Shown here: piece after piece, positions 1 to 6,768 of the stretch
Layout: each line of letters begins with the position of its first letter
Numbering within the stretch: the first letter of the stretch is position 1
From: Polaromonas sp.
GTDB lineage: Bacteria; Pseudomonadota; Gammaproteobacteria; Burkholderiales; Burkholderiaceae_C
NCBI GenBank assembly: GCA_013205645.1
Contig: JABMMH010000395.1
Location: forward strand, 1-12,404
Direction: 5' to 3'
Length of the DNA: 12,404 bases
The notes under the pieces: generated by a model
What the model was told of the DNA's origin: nothing
The model's database searches: none
Seen by the model: the letters and a program-made list of their open reading frames with translations, nothing else
Position numbers and translations under genes: made by a program

Positions 1-2638
1 GATCAATACCAACGTTAAAGCGTTGTACACCCAGTCAGCAATGAGAACGACTGACCGTGCCAGCGCAATTGCCATGCAGCAGCTGTCGACGGGCTTGCGA
101 ATTAACTCGGCCAAGGACGATGCCGCCGGTCTGGCCATTGCCACCCGCATGACGCAGCAAATCAGCAGCCTGAACCAAGCCATGCGCAACGCTGGCGACG
201 CAGTCTCCTTGATTCAGACGGCAGAGGGCGCGACCAACGAGATCACGAACATGCTCCAGCGCATGCGCGAGCTGTCCATCCAGTCCCTGAATGACACCAA
301 CGCCACAGAGCAGCGTGGTTATCTGGATTTGGAGTTTCAGCAGCTCAAACAAGAAATTGTGCGCATTGCCGACACCACCGAGTGGAACGGCTTTCCTGTT
401 TTGAACGGTACCGCCGGTCAACCCGTGGGTGAGCGGCCGGTTTACAAAGTGACATCGGACGGAGCTTCGACGGCTGGGCTGACTTATACGGCTGGGGCGT
501 TGACGTCAACCAACGCCGGAGTGGTGTCGATGACTGGGAGTCTTGCGAAATCAGGTACTGTGAGTATCGTTGTCGGTAGCGCGACTGCCGCCACGGCAAC
601 ACTGACACTCAGCGATGGTTCGAAGTCGACCATTGCCGGTGTAGTCGATGCAACCAACAAAACGATTACTTTCGCTAGCACCGCACTGACAGGCGGCACG
701 GGTAGTTTGGTCTTCACATCGACTACTACTGCGTTCGACACACCAAATACATTGTCATTCGCCGTCAACCGTGCATTCACTGCCGTGCCAGCCATGGCGT
801 CCAGCGATATCTTGATCAACGGCGTCGCGGTCGGCGCTTCGTTGGCCGCTGACGACAAAATTTCTCCTTCCAGCTCAGCCGCTGGCAGCGCAATTGCCCG
901 CGCTGCCGCCATCAATTTGGTCAGCACCGCCACGGGCGTTTCGGCAGTTGTGAACACCAACGTCATGACCGGTAGCGCCATGGGCCCGATCCTGAGTGCG
1001 GCCAGTGGCACGGTCACCATCAACGGGTTCACTTCAGCACCGATCGTGACGACAGCCAGTAACACGCGTGAGTCACGTACCAACGTGGTCAACGCCATCA
1101 ATGCGATCAGCGCTCAGACTGGCGTGGTGGCCATCGACAGCGGTAGCGATAACCAAGGTATTCGCTTAGAGTCGACGCTTGAAAAGAAGGGCGTCAACAT
1201 CGAAGTGGCCTTCAACAGCCTGAACAGTTCATCCGCCGAGTTTGCCGCCCGTACAGGTCTAAAAGAAGGCTTGCAGGTGGGTACTTATTCTCTTGAAACG
1301 ACGGTGGATGGGGCGTTGGACATCACCTCTGCCAGCACGGGCGACTGGACTCGCGCGGGCCTGCGGCCTGCCAGCTACACCGCCAACCAAGCGGTGATCA
1401 ACACCACAGTGCGACCTATTGTGGCGACTGCCGGTGATATTCAAAGCTTGGGTGCGGGAGATGTGGTCATCAATGGTGTCGCTATTCGTGCGGCTCTTAC
1501 TAGCGACGATAAAGTGAGCAACACCACGTCCGCAACAAGTTCGCGCAGTGCGAGTGCGATTGCAACTGCTGCGGCTATCAACGACAGCTACGCTTTGACG
1601 GGTGTGACGGCCAAGGCGAATGCCGTCTCAACCAGCGGCAGCGACACCACGACTGCCACGTCTGGTCTGCACGCATTGTTTATCAACGGTATCCAGGTGT
1701 CGGTTACTTTTGGTGTTGGTGACGAATTACCAGATCGCCTGAGCAACGTGATCAACAGCATCAATGCGCAACAAGGCCAGCATGGCGTGTTGGCCAGCAA
1801 ATCAGGCACGGGCGGGATCACGCTCACGACACCTGATGGACGCAATTTGTCTGTTTGGTACGACAGCGGCACCAATGCATCAGAGTTTGGCTTGGGGTTG
1901 AGCGGCGGCACGGTCAGTGACAGTGCTTCAGGCGTCACGGGCATTGCCAGTGCGACAGCCGCTTCCAGCACTGCGACCACGCTTTATGGATCGGTTTCTT
2001 TAACCGCTGACCCAGCCCCGGTTCAACCACCCGCAGGTGCCGCCCCCGGCAATGGCGCTCCGCCGCCTTACGTCAGTAAAACCTTCACGGTCGAAGCCGG
2101 CACAAATGGTTTTAAGGAAAATGAAGGCGACTTCCAAACGCTGGGTTTCCAGGCCGGTACTTTTGGCGGTGACGTTGATGAAGCGACGACCAAGATGACG
2201 CCGCCGCGCACCACCCGTATGAGCTTTCATGTGGGGGCCAGCGCCAACCAAATCATCTCGATTGATTTGGCTGATTTTGGCAAGGGTGGCCCGATCACGG
2301 GTGCTATCACGGGCGATTCAAACAAGACGCCGGCGGATGTGCAAATCGGCACAGCCGAAGGTGCCAAAGCCGTGCTGAGCATGCTTGATGCCGCAATGGA
2401 CAAGGTCAACGGCGCACGTGCCACCATGGGTGCGGTGATGAACCGGCTGCAGCACGTGATCGACAATTTGTCGAACGTGGTCGTCAATACCGAAGCCTCG
2501 CGCAGCCAGATTCAAGACGCTGACTACGCCGCTGCCAGCTCTGAGCTGTCGCGCACGCAGATCATGAAGCAAGCGGCGACCGCCGTGCTGGCGCAAGCCA
2601 ACACCGACCAACAAACGGTGCTCAAGCTGCTGCAGTAA
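1..2638 (+). CDS. fliC: Flagellin (filament protein), very long form, 5' end cut by window edge
   Basis: Structural subunit of the flagellar filament, exported by the flagellar type III system. The reading frame is open from base 2 (INTNVKALYTQ...), so the true start lies just left of the window; the TTG at 23 is not the start. In-frame codons number 878, against roughly 280-500 for common flagellins. The N-terminal D0/D1 region (about nt 2-430) has the typical STGLRINSAKDDAAGLAIA and QRMRELSIQS stretches; the latter matches the conserved D1 segment recognised by TLR5 in other bacteria. The C-terminal D1/D0 (about nt 2340-2635) ends with SRSQIQDADYA and VLAQANTDQQTVLKLLQ. Between them lie about 630 residues of Ser/Thr/Ala/Gly-rich D2/D3 sequence with two Flagellin_IN-like modules and a proline-rich hinge. 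No cysteine is present, as usual for flagellins. Identification is certain; whether it is the only flagellin of this genome cannot be seen. Confidence 0.97.
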   Translation, partial: INTNVKALYTQSAMRTTDRASAIAMQQLSTGLRINSAKDDAAGLAIATRMTQQISSLNQAMRNAGDAVSLIQTAEGATNEITNMLQRMRELSIQSLNDTNATEQRGYLDLEFQQLKQEIVRIADTTEWNGFPVLNGTAGQPVGERPVYKVTSDGASTAGLTYTAGALTSTNAGVVSMTGSLAKSGTVSIVVGSATAATATLTLSDGSKSTIAGVVDATNKTITFASTALTGGTGSLVFTSTTTAFDTPNTLSFAVNRAFTAVPAMASSDILINGVAVGASLAADDKISPSSSAAGSAIARAAAINLVSTATGVSAVVNTNVMTGSAMGPILSAASGTVTINGFTSAPIVTTASNTRESRTNVVNAINAISAQTGVVAIDSGSDNQGIRLESTLEKKGVNIEVAFNSLNSSSAEFAARTGLKEGLQVGTYSLETTVDGALDITSASTGDWTRAGLRPASYTANQAVINTTVRPIVATAGDIQSLGAGDVVINGVAIRAALTSDDKVSNTTSATSSRSASAIATAAAINDSYALTGVTAKANAVSTSGSDTTTATSGLHALFINGIQVSVTFGVGDELPDRLSNVINSINAQQGQHGVLASKSGTGGITLTTPDGRNLSVWYDSGTNASEFGLGLSGGTVSDSASGVTGIASATAASSTATTLYGSVSLTADPAPVQPPAGAAPGNGAPPPYVSKTFTVEAGTNGFKENEGDFQTLGFQAGTFGGDVDEATTKMTPPRTTRMSFHVGASANQIISIDLADFGKGGPITGAITGDSNKTPADVQIGTAEGAKAVLSMLDAAMDKVNGARATMGAVMNRLQHVIDNLSNVVVNTEASRSQIQDADYAAASSELSRTQIMKQAATAVLAQANTDQQTVLKLLQ
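806..1260 (+). repeat. Flagellin_IN-like module, copy A (inside flagellin)
   Basis: This protein-level repeat in the variable part of the flagellin begins DILINGVAVGASLAADDKIS, continues with an Ala-rich ARAAAIN helix and STATGVSA, then has a second TVTINGF strand, a VVNAINAISAQTGVVA segment and an AEFAARTGL end. The same order of elements recurs at 1460-1900. The ING...(hydrophobic) and N(V/A)INAI patterns are those of Flagellin_IN modules in hyper-variable flagellin regions. The copies are clearly divergent, so this is an old duplication rather than a recent tandem copy. Confidence 0.7.
1460..1900 (+). repeat. Flagellin_IN-like module, copy B (inside flagellin)
   Basis: Second copy of the module seen at 806-1260: DVVINGVAIRAALTSDDKVS, then IATAAAIN, ALTGVTA, a second FINGIQVSV strand, the VINSINAQQGQHGVLA segment and an ASEFGLGL end. 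Aligned by eye to copy A, the motif order is identical, but many linking residues differ. Confidence 0.7.
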
Positions 2639-2640
2639 AC

Positions 2641-2856
2641 ATGGTGAGCGGCAACAAACCCTCTGTCGCAGACCGGCCTGACTGTTGGAAGTGCCAGCAC
2701 TTCGCCGTCAGTTGGGACCCAAAGCTGCCTTACTTGTGCAAGTTGATCGGCTTCAAGTCGCGGGGCTTGCCAGCGTTGGAGGTGATGCGGATTGACGGCA
2801 AAGCCTGTCAAGGCTTTGCGCCCAAACCGACAGTCCCGGCCAAACAAACCGTGTAG
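2641..2856 (+). CDS. Small four-cysteine protein immediately behind flagellin, function unknown
   Basis: A 71-residue protein I do not recognise as a named family. It starts 2 bp after the flagellin stop (TAA AC ATG) with no convincing Shine-Dalgarno of its own, so translation is probably coupled to the flagellin or weak; a GTG one codon later is an alternative start. The chain has four cysteines, C15-x2-C18 early, then C33 and C56, embedded in DCWKCQHFAV, LPYLCKLIGFKSRGLP and GKACQGF. The CxxC...C...C spacing with aromatic neighbours suggests a small metal-binding (zinc) or redox knuckle. There is no signal peptide or membrane segment. Co-transcription with the flagellin is likely because no terminator separates them. 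The regular codon use and conserved-looking motif spacing argue that it is a real gene. Confidence 0.75.
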   Translation: MVSGNKPSVADRPDCWKCQHFAVSWDPKLPYLCKLIGFKSRGLPALEVMRIDGKACQGFAPKPTVPAKQTV

Positions 2857-2910
2857 GTGTCGGATTTACGTCGCTCACGGTGAGAGTAGCGCCGATTGAC
2901 TGATTAATTT

Positions 2911-2933
2911 GAGTATTTAAGTACTCACTTAAA
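2911..2933. repeat. Two overlapping, mutually exclusive palindromes upstream of the sigma-54 promoter
   Basis: GAGTATTTAAGTACTC (2911-2926) is a 14/16 palindrome. It shares bases with a second perfect inverted repeat, TTTAAGT-ACTC-ACTTAAA (2916-2933; 7-bp arms, 4-base loop). The second one ends 2 bases before the -24 element. They could be an operator for a dimeric regulator or an RNA hairpin at the end of the flagellin transcript. No T-run follows, so a classical terminator is unlikely. Confidence 0.6.
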
Positions 2934-2935
2934 GG

Positions 2936-2951
2936 TGGCACGACCTTTGCT
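2936..2951 (+). promoter_or_regulatory. Sigma-54 (RpoN) -24/-12 promoter for the activator (and probably fliE-J)
   Basis: TGGCACGACCTTTGCT fits the sigma-54 consensus TGGCACG-N4-TTGCW essentially perfectly. The GG at 2937-2938 and GC at 2949-2950 are separated by the required 10 bases. Transcription should start near 2962, giving a leader of about 27 nt before the ATG at 2989. Sigma-54 control of early flagellar genes is well established in Pseudomonas and Vibrio, where a FleQ/FlrA-type activator is needed. The activator acting here is not known. Confidence 0.9.
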
Positions 2952-2988
2952 CAACAGACACATATTCTGTTTTGAGGCGTCGTACCCC

Positions 2989-4500
2989 ATGAGCACTTCC
3001 TTGATCGCGCAACAAGCCTTGTGGCTGGACCCGTTCCAGCCGCTGGCAGATGCCGTGCAGGCGCAACTGGCCGCAGGCGGTTTGACGGTTTGTCCGGTTT
3101 CCACCCTAGAGGAGCTGCAGGAAAAACTGGCAAGTGCGGACTTGTTGGTGGTGCGGCTTGGCGACAACATTGAGTTGCTGCAAGAGTTGCAGGCGCTGAC
3201 ATCAACGCTTGGTTTTTCTATTCCCATCGTCTGCCGGGTCGAGCGTCGCCATTTGGAGTTGGTGGGGGCCGCCATGCGCCAAGGTGCGTTGCATGTGTTG
3301 CCGGCCGATGATTTGTCGGTGACTGCTTGGCAGGCCGTGGGGGCACTGCGCAATGCGGACCAAACACCGGCTCGCCCAGCCAGCAAGCTGGTGCGCCCAC
3401 CCCGCAGCGTGGTTTACGTGGACCCAGCCAGCCAGCATTTGTTTGCGCTGGCCCAGCGCGTCGCCATGGCCAATGTGACGGCCTTGATAGAAGGCCCGAC
3501 GGGTGCGGGTAAAGAAGTTTTGGCGCGTGTGTTGCATGAGTCTTCTGACCGAGCGCGTGGCCCTTTTGTGGCACTCAACTGTGCGGCTTTGCCAGAGCAC
3601 TTGATAGAAGACATGTTGTTTGGCCATGAGAAGGGCGCTTTCACCGGCGCTCACAAAGAACACCACGGTATGTTCGAGCAGGCTCAGGGCGGCACGCTTT
3701 TTCTGGACGAAATTGCAGAAATGCCGATTCACCTGCAAGCCAAGTTGCTGCGTATTTTGCAAGAGCGGCAGATCGTTCGGCTCGGTGGTGAGCGACCGAT
3801 TGACCTCGATGTGCGCTTGGTGGTCGCCACCAACAAAGATTTGCGGGCAGCGATTGCGGCGCGTGAATTCCGCGAAGACCTTTACTTTCGCATCAGCACG
3901 TTCAAGTTGCGCGTGCCGCCGCTGCGCGAACGGCCCGGCGATATCTTGCCGTTGGTGGCACGCTTGCTGGCTCGCCACGCCAACAACAACCGCGTCATGC
4001 GCATCAACGCCCAAGCACAAGCCTGCCTGCAAGCTTATGGCTGGCCGGGCAATGTGCGTGAGCTTGAAAACGTGGTGTTGCGGGCGTTGGTGTTGTGTAC
4101 CGAAGAGGTCATCACCCCAGCGCATTTGATGTTTGACGATGCGATGCCTGCAACGTACCCAACGCCGCCTGCCGTGTTGTCTGCCCTGCCGGTGATCCCG
4201 GTTACCACTGCGGCACCCGTGCTTCAAAGTGCTGAAGCGTTTTATGCGGCACCACTGCCTGATTTTCTAAAAATCGACGCGGGCTGGAACGCGGAAGCGA
4301 TGTTGGCCACGGCGCCTAGCGCGCAAGCTGCCAGCTTGCAAGCGGCGGTCAAGTCAAACGAACACCAACTGATCATGGCCGCCATCCAGAGCACCTTCAG
4401 CCGCATAGAGGCGGCGCACAAGTTGGGCATCAGCCCGCGCACGCTGCGCTACAAGCTGGCCAAACTCAAGGGCCCAGTGCCCATGAGCGCCGTCGACTGA
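2989..4500 (+). CDS. Sigma-54-dependent flagellar transcriptional activator, FlrC/FleR-like, with degenerate receiver domain
   Basis: Enhancer-binding activator of RpoN holoenzyme, 503 residues. Residues 5-125 look like a response-regulator receiver fold, but the phospho-acceptor position in DLLVVRL is Arg56 instead of Asp, and the conserved Thr and Lys also appear replaced. The AAA+ domain (about 140-380) is complete: Walker A GPTGAGKE 169-176, GAFTGA sigma-54 loop 216-221, Walker B GTLFLDE 235-241 and WPGNVREL 352-359. A Pro/Ala-rich linker (385-450) leads to a Fis-type helix-turn-helix with GISPRTLRYKLAKL (480-493). An in-frame GTG at 2935 would add 18 residues, but it overlaps the sigma-54 promoter and lies upstream of its predicted transcription start, so ATG 2989 is preferred; GAGG at 2974-2977 may serve as ribosome site. 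Its place directly before fliE and its C-terminus resemble FlrC/FleR, yet no FlrB/FleS-type kinase gene is adjacent. A FleQ-like role remains possible. Confidence 0.93.
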   Translation: MSTSLIAQQALWLDPFQPLADAVQAQLAAGGLTVCPVSTLEELQEKLASADLLVVRLGDNIELLQELQALTSTLGFSIPIVCRVERRHLELVGAAMRQGALHVLPADDLSVTAWQAVGALRNADQTPARPASKLVRPPRSVVYVDPASQHLFALAQRVAMANVTALIEGPTGAGKEVLARVLHESSDRARGPFVALNCAALPEHLIEDMLFGHEKGAFTGAHKEHHGMFEQAQGGTLFLDEIAEMPIHLQAKLLRILQERQIVRLGGERPIDLDVRLVVATNKDLRAAIAAREFREDLYFRISTFKLRVPPLRERPGDILPLVARLLARHANNNRVMRINAQAQACLQAYGWPGNVRELENVVLRALVLCTEEVITPAHLMFDDAMPATYPTPPAVLSALPVIPVTTAAPVLQSAEAFYAAPLPDFLKIDAGWNAEAMLATAPSAQAASLQAAVKSNEHQLIMAAIQSTFSRIEAAHKLGISPRTLRYKLAKLKGPVPMSAVD

Positions 4501-4528
4501 CCCCACAGACAGAGCAAGGGACTATCCA

Positions 4529-4864
4529 ATGATCGAAAAAGCCACTTCCAGCGCCAACATTCAATCGATGTTGCAAACACTGCGCGCGCACTCCAGCCAG
4601 GCTGCCGGCAACATCCAAGGCCTGAGCACCGACGCCCCCGAAAAGACTGGCTTTTCAGACGCCGTCAAGCAGATGTTCAACCAAGTCAATGCCACGCAGC
4701 AAAGCTCGCGCGCCATGACGGAGGCCTACGAACGCGGTGATGACATTCCCCTGACCGACGTCGTGCTGGGCATGCAGAAGTCTTCGCTGTCGTTTGAGGC
4801 GACCTTGCAAGTTCGCAACAAGGTGCTGAAAGCGTACGAAGACATCATGAACATGCCGGTTTAA
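4529..4864 (+). CDS. fliE: Flagellar hook-basal body protein FliE
   Basis: FliE joins the MS ring to the proximal rod and is an early export substrate. The protein has 111 residues, normal for the family. The diagnostic C-terminal half is present: DIPLTDVVLGMQKSSLSFEA followed by LQVRNKVLKAYEDIMNMPV, the usual helix and the conserved M-x-V/I end. The Ser/Gln-rich N-terminus is variable, as is typical. AAGG at 4517-4520 sits 8 bases before the ATG. The gene starts 28 bp after the activator stop, with no terminator or promoter seen between, so it is likely read from the sigma-54 promoter upstream. Confidence 0.96.
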   Translation: MIEKATSSANIQSMLQTLRAHSSQAAGNIQGLSTDAPEKTGFSDAVKQMFNQVNATQQSSRAMTEAYERGDDIPLTDVVLGMQKSSLSFEATLQVRNKVLKAYEDIMNMPV

Positions 4865-4887
4865 GACCTGCCTGAAAGACACAGACC

Positions 4888-6750
4888 ATGGCCACCAGCT
4901 CAACAACTTTGTCGCCCAATGCCTTTGGCGCTGGCGCGGTGCCAGCGCTTGCCAATGGCGGTGGCTTGCGCACCAATCCCTCGGATGGCGCGAACGGCAA
5001 CGGCATCACCAACGCAGGCGGCGCAATGGTGACCACCGGCAGCGGCCCCTTTGCCATCATCAAGCAGACCATGGACCAGCCGGGCATGAAAAAGGCGCTG
5101 CCTTTCATGTTGATGGCCATCATGTTGCTGCTGTTCGTGGCAATTTACACGGCAGTTAACGCACCGACTTACCGAGCCATCGTGACCGGCATGACCGAGG
5201 CCGACCAACAACTCGCGTTTGACGCGCTCAAGACAGCCGCCTTCAAGCCTGTGCTGGACAGTCGCAATGGTCAGATCACCGTGCCCACCGATCGTTACCA
5301 TGAAGCGCGTATTTTTCTGGCTTCCAAAGGCTTGCCTAAAACGGGCCAGAGTGGCCTTGACTCCCTCAAAGACCAGTCGTCGATGACGACCAGTCAGTTC
5401 ATGGAGCAGGTGCGTTACACCGCAGCCATTGAGCAAGAACTGGTGCGCAGCATTTTGCAGATTGACTCGATTGCGGCGGCGCGGGTTCACTTGGCCTTGG
5501 CCAAACAATCGGCTTTTGTGCGCGACCGAACGCCGCCCAAAGCGTCGGTGGTGGTGACACCGCAGCCGGGCCGGATGATGACGCCTTCACAGGTGCAGGC
5601 GGTCGTGCATTTGGTGGCTTCGAGTGTGCCGCTGTTGACCCCTGACAACGTGGCTGTGGTTGACAATTTGGGCAAGCTCATCACTGATTCAGCGACTGAT
5701 TCAGCACTCGGGCTGACGAGTGCACAAACCCAGCACAAGCAAAAAATGGAAGAGGTTTATCGCCAGCGCGTGAACCAAATCCTGATGCCGATTGCGGGCG
5801 AATCAAATGTCCGCTCACAGGTGAATTTGCAGCTTGACTTCAGCCAGACCGAAGTCACTACCGAAGATTTCGACCCGCGTGAAAAAGGCTCGAAGACGCG
5901 CTCCGAAGTGCTCAGCGAAGACCGCAGCACACTCAAGGAGGCGGTCGGTGTTCCGGGCGCTTTGTCCAACATACCGCCACCGGCACCCATCGCTGCGCCT
6001 AACGCCGCCGCGACCACAGCGGCGGCCACCGAAGAGCGCGGAACCTTGACAAACCGCAGCACCCGTAACTACGAACTCGACCGCACGGTGCGCCATGTCA
6101 AGGGCGCCACCGGCACAGTCGAGCGCCTGAGCGTTGCGGTGGTGATCAACGAACGTCAGCCGACGCCACAACCCAAAAATGACAAAGGCGAAACGCCTGA
6201 AGCCAAAGCCAATCCGTTCACACCTGAAGAGATGGAACGCATGCAAAGCTTGGTGCGCAGCGTGGTCGGCTACAACGAAGCCCGTGGCGACGTGGTGACC
6301 GTGATTCCGGCGCGCTTTGAAGCCGAGCCGGTGTACGATATGAGCGTCACTTGGTACAAAGACGAAGTCCTGATGAACCAGATCAAAAGCGGCGTGATCG
6401 GTCTGGTGTTTGTACTGTTCTTGCTGCTGGTGGTGCGTCCGGCCGTGATGCACTTGCTGGGTCGCGAAAAAGATGCTGCGGACGCCGCTGCCATGCTGCT
6501 GATTGAACAAACCAAGCCTTTGCCGGATGGCGAATTGAGTCCGGCGGACATGAACGCCATTCAGTTGGGCGAGGGTGAAACCCTGGAGCAACTCAAAGCC
6601 AAGCTGAAGCCTAAAAAATCGAACATCTCGCTGGAAATGCTCGACACCGCCAACTCTTACGACGACAAAGTGGCTCTGGTGCGCATGATCGTCGCCGAAG
6701 ATTCATCGCGCGTTGCCAGCGTGCTGAAGAACATGATCAAGGCCGGCTGA
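4888..6750 (+). CDS. fliF: Flagellar MS-ring protein FliF
   Basis: FliF forms the inner-membrane MS ring, the base on which rotor and export gate assemble. It has 620 residues, longer than the usual 550-570. The surplus is mainly a Gly/Asn/Ala-rich cytoplasmic N-terminus (residues 1-53) of low complexity. The first membrane segment is at about 71-90 (LPFMLMAIMLLLFVAIYTAV), followed by ring-building motifs, including MTTSQFMEQVRYTAAIEQEL, characteristic of the YscJ/FliF domain. A Pro/Ala-rich loop (about 370-390) precedes the second membrane segment at about 502-520. The C-terminal tail (about 585-620, ...YDDKVALVRMIVAED...) is the FliG-binding region. Start ATG 4888 lies 23 bp after the fliE stop; its ribosome site is weak. 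Confidence 0.97.
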   Translation: MATSSTTLSPNAFGAGAVPALANGGGLRTNPSDGANGNGITNAGGAMVTTGSGPFAIIKQTMDQPGMKKALPFMLMAIMLLLFVAIYTAVNAPTYRAIVTGMTEADQQLAFDALKTAAFKPVLDSRNGQITVPTDRYHEARIFLASKGLPKTGQSGLDSLKDQSSMTTSQFMEQVRYTAAIEQELVRSILQIDSIAAARVHLALAKQSAFVRDRTPPKASVVVTPQPGRMMTPSQVQAVVHLVASSVPLLTPDNVAVVDNLGKLITDSATDSALGLTSAQTQHKQKMEEVYRQRVNQILMPIAGESNVRSQVNLQLDFSQTEVTTEDFDPREKGSKTRSEVLSEDRSTLKEAVGVPGALSNIPPPAPIAAPNAAATTAAATEERGTLTNRSTRNYELDRTVRHVKGATGTVERLSVAVVINERQPTPQPKNDKGETPEAKANPFTPEEMERMQSLVRSVVGYNEARGDVVTVIPARFEAEPVYDMSVTWYKDEVLMNQIKSGVIGLVFVLFLLLVVRPAVMHLLGREKDAADAAAMLLIEQTKPLPDGELSPADMNAIQLGEGETLEQLKAKLKPKKSNISLEMLDTANSYDDKVALVRMIVAEDSSRVASVLKNMIKAG

Positions 6751-6768
6751 GGCTGACAGGAGAAAGCG

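Noticed and set aside
23..25. TTG as start codon of the flagellin
   Set aside because: Upstream bases 2-22 encode INTNVKA, the conserved flagellin N-terminus, so the gene begins outside the window.
2865..2895. CTCAC-G-GTGAG and flanking CGCT/AGCG as terminator after the flagellin pair of genes
   Set aside because: The loop of one base is too small, the outer stem is imperfect and no T-run follows.
4040..4058. TGGCCGGGCAATGTGC near the end of the activator as a possible sigma-54 promoter for fliE
   Set aside because: The GG-GC spacing is 11 instead of 10, the match is poor, and the bases encode the conserved WPGNVRE motif.
3202..4227. Long open frame on the minus strand opposite the activator
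   Set aside because: It is an antisense shadow of a strongly supported AAA+ coding frame; its translation shows no recognisable motif and is rich in His/Arg/Gln, as expected for the complement.
5815..6591. Long minus-strand open frame opposite fliF
   Set aside because: It is antisense to a certain gene, with no ribosome site or family signature.
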